DNA from: Onthophagus taurus | Lineage: Eukaryota; Arthropoda; Insecta; Coleoptera; Scarabaeidae | Direction: 5' to 3' | DNA length: 64,000 nt | Assembly: GCF_036711975.1 (NCBI RefSeq) | Contig: NC_091973.1 | Coordinates: 4,526,001 to 4,590,000, forward strand | In this document: positions 1 through 11,827 of the stretch, piece by piece | Numbering within the stretch: position 1 is the first letter of the stretch | How the letters are laid out: each line of letters starts with the position of its first letter | Notes under the pieces: generated by a model | Seen by the model: the letters and a program-made list of their open reading frames with translations, nothing else | What the model was told of the DNA's origin: nothing | The model's database searches: none | Translations under genes and position numbers: made by a program

Positions 1-1314
1 TTTTATATGTTATTAATGGTGACATTCGGGATTCGAAGCATGTTACAAAAAAACTGTTAGAACAAAATTTGTAGCAAATTTAATTCTTAACAATATTGCC
101 CTCTTACACTTTTGCTCTCAGATGCGTAAATATCGAGAAAAATACCAAAATATGAAAATCAGATGAATGCCTAGTTTTATATGTTATTAATGGTGACATT
201 CGGGATTCGAAGCATGTTACAAAAAAACTTTTAGAACAAAATTTGTAGCAATTTTAATTCTTAACAACATTGCTCTCTTAGACTTTTGTTCTCAGATGCG
301 TGAATATCGAGAAAAATACCAAAATATGAAAATCAGATGAATGCCTAGTTTTATATGTTATTAATGGTGACATTCGGGATTCGAAGCATGTTACAAAAAA
401 ACTTTTAGAACAAAATTTGTAGCAATTTTAATTCTTAACAACATTGCTCTCTTAGACTTTTGTTCTCAGATGCGTGAATATCGAGAAAAATACCAAAATA
501 TGAAAATCAGATGAATGCCTAGTTTTATGTTATTAATGGTGACGTTCGGGATTCGAAGCATGTTACAAAAAAACTTTTAGAACAAAATTTGTAGCAAATT
601 TAATTCTTAACAACATTGTCCTCTTACACTTTTGCTCTCAGATGCGTAAATATCGAGAAAAATACCAAAATATGAAAATCAGGCGAATGCCTAGTTTTAT
701 ATGTTATTAATGGTGACATTCGGGATTCGAAGCATTTTACAAAGAAACTTTTAGAACAAAATTTGTAGCAAATTTAATTCTTAACAACATTGCTCTCTTA
801 CACTTTTGCTGTCAGATGCGTAAATATCGAGAAAAATACCAAAATATGAAAATCAGACGAATGCCTAGTTTTATATGTTATTAATGGTGACATTCGGGAT
901 TCGAAGCATGTTACAAAGAAACTTTTAGAACAAAATTTGTAGCAAATTTAATTCTTAACAACATTGCTCTCTTACACTTTTTCTCTCAGATGCGTAAATA
1001 TCGAAAAAAATACCAAAATATGAAAATCAGATGAATTCCTAGTTTTATATGTTATTAATGGTGACATTCGGGATTCGAAGCATGTTACAAAAGAACTTTT
1101 AGAACAAAATTTGTAGCAAATTTAATTGTTAACAACATTGCTCTCTTACACTTTTGCTCTCAGATGCGTGAATATCGAGAAAAATACCAAAATATGAAAA
1201 TCAGATGAATTCCTAGTTTTATATGTTATTAATGGTGATATTCGGGATTCGAAGCATGTTACAAAAAAACTTTTAGAACAAAATTTGTAGCAAATTTCAT
1301 TCTTAACAATATTG
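1..1314. repeat. 174-bp tandem satellite array, about 7.5 copies
   Basis: Unit starts recur at 1, 175, 349, 523, 695, 869, 1043 and 1217. The spacing is 174 bp throughout except one 172-bp copy, which lost an AT dinucleotide. Copies differ at only a few positions, for example GATGAATGCC versus GACGAATGCC. The last copy is cut off near 1314 and the array probably continues left of the window. It has no coding capacity. Diverged monomers of the same family lie near 54440-54560 and 55260-55415 in the opposite orientation. Confidence 0.97.
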
Positions 1315-1809
1315 TTAAGAAATATGAAAATTATTTATATTAATTATTTTTTTTAATAATTTCGAATTTGACGTAACTCGGGGATTCACATGAATCCAAT
1401 GAATTTATAATACATTTATTAATACTTATAATCCTATTAATATGACTAAACTGTATGATGTGATGATGACTCATCATATATGAATATAAAATCGTTAAGA
1501 ATAGTAAAATTTGTATTCTAAACCCCCTTCGGTTGGTAGTGTTGTACAAACAAAAAGCGAGCCTCCTCATAAAAAACATACGGTGTTTATTCATTCGAGT
1601 TTACTTTGTTGAAACGATCGGGAATCATTCATCGCGTAACTGATCGCGACCTTCGCCACACGACGTCACATATTTTCGAAACCGAAGCGTTTTTTTACAC
1701 TCGACGAATTTAGTGACGACGTAAATTCCTCCTCTCCCCGCGCCACCAAAAAGTTGCCCCCTTTTCGGTGTCAGTCAGCGACGAGCCGATTCGAAACCTA
1801 AAGGGAGCC

Positions 1810-4653
1810 ATGGATACGTCGCCGTTGGGCATTGATTTCGATGTGACCGCTAAGACCTGCAGGATGGACGCCTGTTTCTCTGCGTTCGACAAAAATGGGT
1901 AAGACACAATTTTTAAGAAATTAAATTCGGCCGAGTTTTGTAGTAGGGGATTTACTCAATTTTTGTGGGAGTGACGCGGTTAGGATAGCCAACAGTAAAA
2001 TGTTAAAACACGGTTACGTTATGTTATTAATAACTATTAAAGTATTACTGAATGTAATTGTAGCAAACGTTATCATTTCCGTTTAATGTTTACTGATAAC
2101 ACTTTTTTTTGCGAAGTTTTTAATCACACAAAGTATACAATACATAGAGAGAGATAACACGCTTTAGTTTAACGGTTCGCACGGTTCTCGTTAGTTATTT
2201 TTGTTTGGTTAGTTCTCGTATTTCGGTTTTTTCAAAAATTAGAAATATAAACAGTGTTGTGGGAGTAAATATAATAATGGTTATGAATGATTTCTAGCGT
2301 GTTAGATATTTATAGATTCTGAGGAAGTGGTGGGTTTTAAATGCGTGTTATAGGTCTATTATAGTATCTTTCTTGAGTTTGGAAAGGAGTTTTTATTTGA
2401 GATAACACCCTTGTGAAACTAATACATATCTAATTACGGGTCGAGTTCAAATTTAGGAGTATAATTTTGGTTGCTGGAAATTGTTGTGAAATTGGTAGGG
2501 GATTACACAAAGGTGTTTTTGTTGACAGTTCAATTCTGTTTAATCAAGTAACATGACCTTGGTATTGAAACGAAATAGCCTTAATTACTGATGAACCTAT
2601 ATTTGAAAATAATCGTGTGCCATATAATTATTACCGAAATGTAATTTGAAATGAACGTGAAAATGGTTGGGGAATACGAATACCAAGAGATGTTTTTGTT
2701 GAAAGTTCAATTCTGTTTATCCAGTAATATGACCTTGATATTGAAATGAAGGTCAATCGAGTACGATGGGATTTGGAATAATCCGGAGAAGGTCGCATCA
2801 AAGCCGTCGGAATATATCAGTGATAATTTAAATCGCTTCCCCGTATTTTCGCTTCCAATTAGGGAATTCGCGGAAACGGTTTCAAAACACGCCGCCGGGA
2901 GCCGAGTGCTCGACGGGTTTCCCCTCATCGATTTATTTGTCGCATTGGCACCACGAACCAGAGGGAATACCTGTCCATTTAAATTCAAATGGAATTTTTT
3001 AATAATGCACCGACACCACCACCGCGTAATGGCTTCATATTGAATTTTATTCCGCTCGCTCGACTCTCGGTAATGTATTTTGCCACGGGGGTCGTTTGAG
3101 TGTGTTAAATTGAAATTCAAAATGTCAAACCGAACGACGCTTTTGACCTTCATCGAAGGTCGCGCCCCTCTCGTTAATCGGAACGTGTTTTACACAAGTT
3201 TCCCAGCGCTAAAATATTACCATCGCGTGCCCTATCGAGCATGCTTCTGGTGCACGTCAAATAATTTGATTAAATCCGGGTTTGATCGATGAGGTTGCTC
3301 CGGCAACATTCACGTACCTAAATTGGGCTAATGCAAAGTTTTTCAGTGACGGCAAGTTGGACCTGGATGAGTTTCGATTAATTTGCAAGGCCCTCTTCAG
3401 GAACGACAAAGGAAAAATTTACTCTTTAGAAGAAAACAAATTAAAAGAAATTTTCGATATTTTCGATCAAGATGCTGATGGTTTCATTGACAGGGAGGAA
3501 TTTATCTTCTGTTGGAATCATTGGATTAAAGTCATAGTCCGGCCGATTTCCGCTTTTCTTATCGTAGACGTCCAAAATGACTTTATCACTGGAACATTAA
3601 ACATAAGTAATTGCTCAGCCCAACAGAACGGTTTTGAAGTCGTCGAACCGATCAATAGACTTTTAGAAACCGTTGAATTCGACGCCGTTTTTTACTCATT
3701 AGATTGGCATCCAAGCGATCACGTTTCTTTTATCGACAACATCAATCAAAGGGAAATTGATCCCTCAAGTCCCGTTGCAGCTGAAAACGCTCAATGTTAC
3801 GATACAGTTACGTTTGCAGGCCCCCCACCGATGAAACAACGTTTGTGGCCTCGACATTGCGTACAAGATACCTGGGGATCCGAGCTCCATAAGGACTTAA
3901 AGGTAAATTCCCCACCGAAGGTCGATCGATAACAATTAATCCTCTGAATAATTAAACAGTCGGAACACGTTATTTCTGCAATTCCGTTTAGTAATGATTT
4001 AAAATTTTATTTTATGCTTTCCTCGAAAAACTTAAAATAAAAATAAACGTGCACTTTCAAAGTAAAAAGCTCACACGTGACGCCTCCTGGGGGTTGCTGC
4101 TCTCAGCGGTTTTATTGGTGCGAATCTGGCTTCCCGGAAATTTAATATCACTACCCTGACTTTTAGCGGCTGCAGACGCATTGTACCGTTAAAGGTCACG
4201 AATAAAAGAAATTAATAAACGCAACGGCAGTCTTATAACCGTGTCTGGCGTTTTCAGGTCGTCGAGAATGCCATTAAAGTGTACAAGGGTACCAACCCGG
4301 AGGTGGATTCCTATTCAGTATTCTGGGATAATAAAAAACTCACCGATACCACTCTAAGCGCCCAACTTCGCCAGAAAAACGCCACCGATATTTACATCTG
4401 CGGCTTAGCTTACGACGTTTGCGTCGGTGCCACCGCAGTTGATGCTTTGGCAATCGGGTACAGGACGATTTTATTGGACGATTGCAGCCGAGGCGTTGAT
4501 TTGTTGGATATCGAAAAAACCAAAAACACTGTTATTAAAAACGATGGAGTTATCGTTAATTCAAACCAAGTCAAAGCTATGGTGGAGGGAAGAGATCGAC
4601 GACCAGAACTTGGTTATAAATTAGCTATCGAGCTAAAAGCTCATCGAAATTAG
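1810..4653 (+). CDS. Naam: Nicotinamidase with N-terminal EF-hands (Naam)
   Basis: Exons 1810-1898, 3347-3902 and 4258-4653 join in phase to a 346-aa protein. It hydrolyses nicotinamide to nicotinic acid and ammonia in the NAD salvage pathway. The N-terminus has two EF-hand loops, DKNGDGKLDLDEF (split by intron 1) and DQDADGFIDREEF. The isochorismatase-like hydrolase domain follows, with the catalytic Asp in DVQNDF, metal ligands in DWHPSDH, the catalytic Lys in VYKG, and the nucleophile Cys in GLAYDVCVGA. The EF-hand plus nicotinamidase fusion matches the fly Naam architecture. The ATG at 1810 is the first in frame and sits just upstream of the first EF-hand. AATAAA-like signals lie about 100 bp past the stop. 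In flies this enzyme affects lifespan and stress survival through Sir2; that is family knowledge. Confidence 0.96.
2493..2752. repeat. Diverged direct repeat in Naam intron 1
   Basis: A roughly 65-bp segment around 2514-2576 (GTTTTTGTTGACAGTTCAAT, then ATGACCTTGGTATTGAAAC) recurs with mismatches at about 2690-2750, offset by about 176 bp. It looks like two old copies of a tandem unit. The rest of the 1.4-kb intron shows nothing convincing. Confidence 0.7.
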
Positions 4654-5085
4654 ATAAAACAATTTTTCGCGAGCTAAATGTTGTACTTAAAAATAGCTTC
4701 TTAACTAAATCTTGCATTGTTACTGAATATATAAATCAATTATAATAATAATAATAATAAAAATAGTTTTGCAGTAAAATATAAAAACAAATCTTTTTAT
4801 TTAATCTGAGTTTAATGGAAAAGTTTTGATTCAATATCCACGATGTTTATGTTTGAATTAGAGTTTAATGGAATCGTCGGATTATTTACATAGTTAAATC
4901 TAACTAATTTGAGTCAATATTATTACTTTTTGGTGGATGCGCCGGATTATTAATTAATTATAATAATGGGTTAATTGAGTAAAAGCATGTTTGGTTGTAT
5001 CAAGTTGCTCGATGTTTTACGGGTTTTGCTTCTGGGATCGATTAAGGATTGCCGCGTTTTGATTAGGTCGGAGGTTCTGTAGATG

Positions 5086-5093
5086 TGACGTCA
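5086..5093. promoter_or_regulatory. Palindromic CRE (TGACGTCA) upstream of GluCl
   Basis: A perfect cAMP-response-element palindrome lies about 370 bp upstream of the GluCl start codon. Two more TGACGT half-site-like matches follow within 40 bp (GTGACGTTT, CTGACGTAG). The cluster lies in a GC-richer island that probably holds the GluCl promoter and 5' UTR. CREB or ATF binding is inferred from the motif only. Confidence 0.55.
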
Positions 5094-5456
5094 ACGGTAG
5101 GAGTGACGTTTGCGCTGACGTAGCAGGTATATGGGCAGTTCTTGGAATAAGAGACCTACTTGGCGGAAGACCAGAACTGTTTGGGCCACGATTTTGGATT
5201 CAGCTGAGTGTTTCCATCGGGAGGTGGCCCCGAATTCCCGTGCGCAGTCACCAGACGGTTAGGATCTGCGCGTGGACGCCGGACTTACAGATCAATACAG
5301 CGTCGTCACTTGCAACGGACAGTCGAGTATGAGCGTCGGACCCGTAGTAAGTTTCCGGCGACCGTCGTGTTTGGACGTGCACGCCTCTGGGCGTGAAACA
5401 TCGCAACAAACTTAGTTTTGATAGCGACTATCCGGAAACGGGTGGACCGCCAGGAA

Positions 5457-8400
5457 ATGATCGTCCCTGCGCTTGTACTTATTACTATTTTACTTCAAGC
5501 GGTCACGTAAGTTAAAAAAAAAAGTTTTCAAATAAAACTTCTAACCTCCACTGTAACTTAGATGTTCCAGTATCAAGATCAACTTCAGGGAAAAGGAAAA
5601 GGAGGTGCTTGATCAGATCTTAGGTCCAGGACGATACGACGCCAGAATCCGACCGTCGGGAGTAAACGGAACAGGTAAGAACATCGACCTCATACCTATA
5701 TCTCTTAGAGAGTACTACATCAACAAACAACTTCCCCAAGTCACAAAGTCACTCAAACCGAAAACTGAGTTTCCCGTTTGGTGTGTGCGAAAAACTGCAA
5801 ATGTAACTTGTTGTCCATCGCTTTAGATGGACCTGCCATTGTACGAGTAAACCTGTTTGTTCGCAGTATTGCAACTATCAGTGACATCAAGATGGTAAGT
5901 CGTGGGCCGGTGACACTCTGTGCTGTAGCTTAGTGTAGAAGTGCTACACGAGACCAGAGAACGCATGTTTTATTGGCGGCGAGCGGCTACTGATTCAAAA
6001 ATAGGTTCTTTTAGGCTAAAAAGAAACAAATTTTGATGAAACCATTTTGCCGCTCGTTTTAGATTCCCTAATTTTACCAAAAAAAAAGTCGAAATTAAAT
6101 AAATTTTAGACAAAATTAAAAAAAATATTAATCAAGTCAACTAATAATTATATTATTTGTTATTTAAGTTCATCTAGTTAGAGTTTTTGCCGCTCGCCAC
6201 CTACTATTTGGGCCTTCGTTGAGCTTTTGATAGTAGGTTTTGATAGAGTTATGCTAAGAATGTACGTACTTTTGAGGTAGTGCAGCTCGCCGCCATTTTT
6301 TTGAAATTCCGGTGCCATTCTCTTGTCCGTCCAAAGACTAACAAAACCGTTTAACGTCAGGACCAACAAACAAGCAACCAGACATCAACGCCCAACCAGT
6401 CTTTCGGTAGCCTTAATAGTCACTGACCACAATTTTCTTTCTAATCGATATAGATGGACCCGCTATAGTGAATGTCAACATTTTTGTGAGAAGTATCTCA
6501 AAAATTGATGACGTCACCATGGTAAGTTGACCACTTGGCCAAGAAAAAAAAGGGAATGTCGATATATAGTAGTGCTCTAGTAGACTATTTATTATTATTA
6601 TTATTATTAAAAAATCCTCTTTCCACGTTCTTTCCCAACAGAGTAGTTGCTTGTCATCATAAACATCCGTTGGACTCCGGTGACCGACCAAATTTAAACG
6701 AGACTACTTCTCATTAAATTTTTCGGTCGTTAGCAGTAGGGTGCCAGCAACAACGTATTATCTTATTTTCATTTTCTATGTTTAGAAAGATTAAATATAA
6801 ATTTCATGCGTTTAAGTTTAATATACAATGAGAGAGTAGTTATTGCTGGTTGAGATAGAAAATCATATGCAATCACCTAATGAAATAATTGGGGGTACGT
6901 CGTGTGTTGGGGTGAGGTGGCGAAAGTTCGTAAATTTTGTAGGGGTTGACAGCCAATGCTCGATGTGATTGACTCTGGGCCCCAAAATGAAGTAAAGAAC
7001 CAGATAATTGACGTTTGTTTTTCTTCGCACTGGTACAGGGGGACCCACTGTAGTGGCGATCAACATCTTTCTACGCTCTATCAGCAAAATAGATGATTAT
7101 AAGATGGTGAGTTGGTCTGCCAGTCATGTCAAGTATTGGATGGATGTACAAGTCGAAGAAAGGCGGTGTACTGTTGCGCTACAGCAAATCCTCTTCCCTC
7201 CAATAACCACTAACACGCGGTGTACTGTCTTTTAAACTTCCCGTATCAAAACCTCTTTGCATGCACACTTCCGTTTCGTCTCTATCAAGCTGAGCTTCGT
7301 CTTCACTACGCAAAAATTGGGGAAAAAATTCTGTATATAACAGTTTTTATCTACTTTATACGCTGTATATATCAGGTCCACGACGGAAAAGACCAAAAAC
7401 TGTGTTGCGGTGTTGGTATTTGTTGCTAGTGTGGTTCGTTGGTCAGTATAGTAGCCGTATTTAAGCTTGCATGCGCTTGCATGAACTCACCTTAACTAAT
7501 CTCGTGATTTCATAAACTCGCTACTATTTCAGGAATACAGCGTTCAACTCACCTTCAGGGAACAATGGCTCGATGAAAGGCTCAAATTCAACGATTTTGG
7601 AGGAAAACTCAAGTATCTCACCTTAACAGAATCCAACAGAGTTTGGATGCCCGATCTCTTCTTTGCCAATGAAAAAGAGGGACACACGCACAATATCATC
7701 ATGCCGAACGTCTACATAAGAATTTTTCCATATGGATCTGTTTTATACAGTATAAGGTATTTTTAATATTAAGTACACAAACATCTTCAAAATGCTTGTG
7801 TACAAATTTATGAACATACTTTTATATAATATATTTTTAGAATATCCTTAACGCTTTCATGTCCAATGAATCTCAAATTATATCCTTTGGATCGACAAAC
7901 GTGTTCTTTAAGAATGGCTAGTTGTAAGTGTATATATAGAATTGTGTTAGTAGTTTTATTAATGTTTGTGAATTTAGATGGTTGGACAACGAATGACTTG
8001 GTGTTTCTTTGGAAAGAAGGGGATCCTGTGCAAGTTGTTAAGAATTTACACCTACCACGATTCACGTTGGAAAAATTTTTGACTGATTATTGCAACAGTA
8101 AAACGAATACAGGTAAAGTGGTGTAAAGATGTGTAAGTGTGATGTTATTTTTGTTTTATTTGTTTTGTAGGAGAATACAGTTGTCTTAAAGTAGATCTTC
8201 TCTTCAAACGTGAATTCTCATATTACCTTATCCAAATTTACATCCCTTGTTGCATGTTGGTAATCGTTTCTTGGGTATCCTTCTGGTTGGATCAAGGGGC
8301 TGTACCAGCTCGAGTATCACTAGGAGTGACAACTCTTCTAACGATGGCCACACAAACGTCAGGCATAAACGCGTCATTACCTCCGGTATCCTACACGAAA

Positions 8401-8901
8401 GCAATTGACGTTTGGACCGGTGTATGTTTAACATTTGTTTTTGGAGCATTATTAGAATTCGCTTTGGTCAACTACGCATCTAGATCGGACATGCATCGTG
8501 AGAATATGAAGAAGCAAAGGAGGCAGTGCGAATTGGAACACGCTGCGTCGATGGACGCAACATCAGACCTGATAGACACTGACAGCAACGCCGCATTTGC
8601 AATGGTAAGGCTCTTTTCGCTCTGCACGGGATCGGACAGGCGCATTACGCATTGTGTGTCCTTTCAGAAGCCTTTGGTACGACATCCTGGCGATCCGATG
8701 AGCCTAGAGAAGGTCAGGCAGTGTGAGATTCACATGCAACAGGCGAGGCCAAATTGTTGTAAGTCGTGGTTGTCAAAATTCCCAACGAGATCCAAACGGA
8801 TCGACGTGATCTCGCGGATAACGTTCCCATTGGTGTTTGCCGTTTTTAACGTGATTTACTGGTCGACGTATTTATTCCGGGAAGATAGCGAAGAGTCGTA
8901 A
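5457..8901 (+). CDS. GluCl: Glutamate-gated chloride channel subunit (GluCl)
   Basis: Exons are 5457-5506, 5562-5674, one of three exon 3 cassettes (5827-5894, 6454-6521 or 7039-7106), 7533-7756, 7841-7923, 7978-8112, 8171-8604 and 8668-8901. All phases fit and give 446 aa. This is an invertebrate Cys-loop anion channel of neurons and muscle, the target of avermectins. Visible are a signal peptide (about 1-17), the Cys-loop CPMNLKLYPLDRQTC, the second extracellular Cys pair (YCNSKTNTGEYSC), M1, the anion-selectivity PAR motif starting M2, M3 (TGVCLTFVFGALLEF) and C-terminal M4 ending STYLFRED. The Pro in SLPPVSYTK and the M3 glycines, where resistance changes map in other species, look wild type. 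An 8605-8667 segment may be retained. The 3' UTR probably runs past 9000. Confidence 0.97.
5827..5894 (+). CDS. GluCl: GluCl mutually exclusive exon 3, cassette a
   Basis: This 68-bp cassette is flanked by an AG acceptor and a GTAAGT donor and encodes DGPAIVRVNLFVRSIATISD then IKM. It codes for the start of the ligand-binding domain. It has the same length and phase as the two cassettes downstream, so only one can be used per transcript. Fly GluCl has the same three-way choice at exon 3. Confidence 0.94.
5975..6294 (+). promoter_or_regulatory. Complementary GC-rich elements between GluCl exons 3a and 3b
   Basis: The element GGCGGCGAGCGGC (5975-5987) is complementary to three downstream sites in the same intron: GCCGCTCG (6049-6056, 8 bp), GCCGCTCGCCACC (6189-6201, 12 of 13) and GCTCGCCGCC (6285-6294, 10 bp). 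The three pairings overlap and so exclude one another. This resembles the docking-site and selector pairing known for mutually exclusive exons such as Dscam. The RNA function is inferred; the complementarity is seen directly. Confidence 0.5.
6454..6521 (+). CDS. GluCl: GluCl mutually exclusive exon 3, cassette b
   Basis: This 68-bp cassette encodes DGPAIVNVNIFVRSISKIDD then VTM. It has an AG acceptor and a GTAAGT donor and the same phase as cassettes a and c. It differs from a mainly in its C-terminal half. Confidence 0.94.
7039..7106 (+). CDS. GluCl: GluCl mutually exclusive exon 3, cassette c
   Basis: This 68-bp cassette encodes GGPTVVAINIFLRSISKIDD then YKM. It has an AG acceptor and a GTGAGT donor. 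It is the most diverged at its N-terminal end and shares SISKIDD with cassette b. A short direct repeat, GCGGTGTACTGT, lies downstream at 7163-7174 and 7217-7228. Confidence 0.94.
8605..8667 (+). other. GluCl: 63-bp stopless, frame-preserving optional intron in GluCl
   Basis: The segment begins GTAAGG and ends TTTCAG. It is exactly 21 codons long, has no stop and starts in phase 0. Splicing it out joins FAM to KPLVRHPGD, as in fly GluCl. Keeping it would insert 21 residues, including SLCTGSDRR, into the M3-M4 cytoplasmic loop. It could therefore be an intron, an optional exon part, or both. Confidence 0.75.
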
Positions 8902-10685
8902 AAAACTTTTGCGTGCCGCGCACTCACTGAACTTCTTGCTCAGAGGATATTTTTGAAAAAAATTAACAAAACTAAAAATAACTTAAATAAAGACGGACGC
9001 ATAACTCAGTAGACATCATACTCTTACTATATAAATAAGTCGTATAATACGCAAACGCTTATACAGGGAGGTATAATTTACAACAACAACATCAACAACA
9101 ACAGCCGGATGAAAAAAAGATATTGCCCCCGACAAATATCAGATATCATAAGGGAACTCGTAGATTTCACACGTCTGTTAGCGTATAACCATACAGACAC
9201 TAATGCACCACAAAAATCTAACTATGTACCCAATCTTCCAGTTGCGGAAAGCGGCGATTATCGTCGGCCGACTTCAACCTGTAGCTGTTTTTAAGTGTCT
9301 TGTGTTGAGCGCATGTTTTAACAACTATGTACACAAAACTCACTCATTTATTATTGGAGATAAACCCCCTCCCCGACCGATAAACGTTAAAAAAAATCAT
9401 GCACAGTATTAAGTGGTGCCAATTGCGAGAAACAGAACAATCACGTATTTTCGACTGGTTGAGCTAGAAATCGCTATATCATAGGCATTCAACCACAAGG
9501 AAATAATCACACTGCCAAAGGAACTGAGAAGATTAAGAAGACGGACAAGTTTTATTTTTGAGTTTTAAGCGGTTTTATGGAATTTGTGATCTCCAATACT
9601 AAAAGAGGACGTCAGTGCAGACTGTTTTTGAACGTTTGTCGTTTTTTCGTTACGTTGCTCTGTTGAATTTTATCTGTGTGATCCTTAACGGTGAACCGCA
9701 CAATCAACAAGGTTGATAATATTAGAGTTTTAATACGACATAAATTACTTTCCATCGTACAAGTAGGAAATTGTGATATGTTTTTTAGGGTATTTATTGC
9801 GATATTACCGATACCTATTATATAATTGAAATATGTAAAATGATATAAAATGAAATAAAAAAAACTCGGATAACTGTACAATAGGACATATTATATTGTA
9901 ATATTAAGGATATATAAGTTTATAACTTATATTGTTTAGCATATAGGTTTAAAATACTATCTTAATATTAAATAAATTGTTTTAATTTTAACAAGTCCCT
10001 TTACCTACAAATTCAAAACACAACAAACCCGTTTAGTTCCTTAAATAAACCTTGTTTATTCATGTACTAAGAAAAATGTTTATATTTATCGCACCTTAAA
10101 TCGTGCCAAATAACATTACACATTCGGCAGTTGACGAAACAATCCCAATGAGAAAATACCTTAGAAATAACTCGAAATAACTCTTTCACGTTAATACATA
10201 TATATATCAAAGGATGTACACGTGTAGAATTCGCAAGCAAAATTAATTGCAAGATTTCTAATTTTATTTACAGAACCGTTACGATAACAGATGGCGTAAA
10301 TTAATCCAATTTATTAAAATATTTTAAATTAATCGATAACATCCTTACTTTCACTTAGATTTGCATAATTACGTGTTTGAGAAGTCAATGTCACGACATT
10401 TCTAAGAGAATCGATCCAAATATGATCCGATTTAAATGTCATTTGATTACGTAACGCGGTTTTTGGGATCAATACTTTAAATTCAAATTTATGTTAAAAC
10501 GTTTTCTCCTCTATACGCTATATATTAATACATCAAAATCAATTTAAATCATATTTTGTATTATTTTTTAATAAAAATGTTTTATATTTGTGTTATTTTA
10601 AGTTATAGGAAAATAAAAAAATTCAAAAAAAAATATTTTGTTTTAATACCGAATTTTTTGATTAATACAGATTCTTATGTCACCA
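8902..10685 (+). other. GluCl 3' UTR and intergenic DNA
   Basis: There is no convincing gene here. A CAA-rich microsatellite is at 9078-9103. AATAAA-type signals occur near 9852 and 9971 and could end GluCl transcripts. The sequence beyond about 10000 is AT-rich and non-coding. Confidence 0.5.
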
Positions 10686-10694
10686 TATAAAAAG
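10686..10694 (+). promoter_or_regulatory. TATA box of the secreted Thr-rich protein gene
   Basis: TATAAAAAG lies 61 bp upstream of the start codon at 10747, which places transcription start near 10716-10720. The neighbouring convergent gene has an identical TATAAAAAG. Confidence 0.75.
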
Positions 10695-10746
10695 ATGACA
10701 CGACTAGTTTTGGGTCCATTTCGTTGAAAGATATCGCTGATTTAAC

Positions 10747-11756
10747 ATGCATCTAAAAATATTTTTGGTGTTTCTTCTCCATAAAGTTTCTTCTTCACCA
10801 ATCGGTAAGTATTATCTTCATTTTCTTATTGAGTAATTGTTTCAAACAACTCAAAAATAGGCCAACTAACCGGATTAGACGCAATAGATGGCCCATCCCC
10901 CATAGAAAACCAAGACGACGACTCAGAATCTTTCATTAACGTCTTACACGTCAATGAAAACGTACCCAATGAGGTAACAATTCCCGACGACATAATAAAC
11001 GACGTTACAAATGACGATCTCGAAGAAACTAACTGCGGAACAGATAAACCATTCAGAATTGGGATATCCGTTGCAACAACCCCCATGGATGAATTAACTA
11101 CAACTGAAGAAATTAATTTTTCAACCGAAAGCACCACAAAAGAAGACAAAGCAGATACAACAACCTTAAAAGTTGACGTGGAGGAAAAAACGGTTAATAT
11201 CGGGTTTAAAAAAACCACCATAACTGAATCCCCTACTTGGAAAACTTCCACAGTAAGAAACATCGAAGTTATCACCGAAAATATTCCAACCACGCAAAAA
11301 TTAGAGGGAAGATTTGGAAACGATTTAAACACCACTTCAGAAAGAACCCCAAAAAAACTTGCACCAACAGAATCCGAAAATAACCCGCACGGGTATCCAC
11401 AAGCCATATTCAACGGCGTTTTTGCAATCGGCAGATCAGATTTTGCCCCGGAATCATCAACAACCCCAAAACAGGGTAGTTTCGGATCATCGTTCCTAAA
11501 TTTAGCAAAAAAATTCGACGCTCGTTACAAATATAAATATTCATGGTCGTTTTCTGGTGTGGAAAAAACAACTCCTAAACCGCCAGAAATTGACGGTCCT
11601 TTATTTAATCAAAAATTTTTAGCTAAATTAACATCTTCCAACAAAAACATAAAATTAAACGCTACAAATTTATCCGAAACGGGAATTTTAACAACGAAAC
11701 CATCCGATTACAAAGGATTAAACCTGTATAAACCAACCATTGGTACCTTTTTATAA
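10747..11756 (+). CDS. Secreted Thr/Ser/Asp-rich protein, unknown function
   Basis: Exon 10747-10804 encodes a signal peptide (MHLKIFLVFLLHKVSSSPI), and exon 10861-11756 the rest, giving 317 aa. I do not recognise a family. After the signal peptide comes an acidic stretch (NQDDDSESF), one Cys (ETNCGTD), a Thr/Ser/Glu-rich region with many TT pairs that could carry O-glycans, and a less biased C-terminal part with PHGYPQAIFNGVFAIGRSDF and YKYKYSWSFSG. The strong TATA box and signal peptide suggest a tissue-restricted secreted product such as a cuticle, gland or mucin-like protein; that is inference. The AATAAA at 11770-11775 follows the stop closely. It is convergent with the Gly/Ser-rich gene, with 71 bp between stops. 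Confidence 0.8.
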
Positions 11757-11827
11757 AAAAAAAAACAAAAATAAAATTTTGATTGAGTTTTATTTATCGT
11801 TACATAATTTATTTTAAAATCCTGCTC

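Noticed and set aside
1340-1594. 84-codon minus-strand open frame next to the satellite
   Set aside because: AT-rich composition, no signal or domain, and no promoter; probably chance.
2707-3153. 148-codon open frame on the minus strand within Naam intron 1
   Set aside because: It overlaps a repeat-like segment, has no recognisable domain, and lies in an intron between two well-supported exons.
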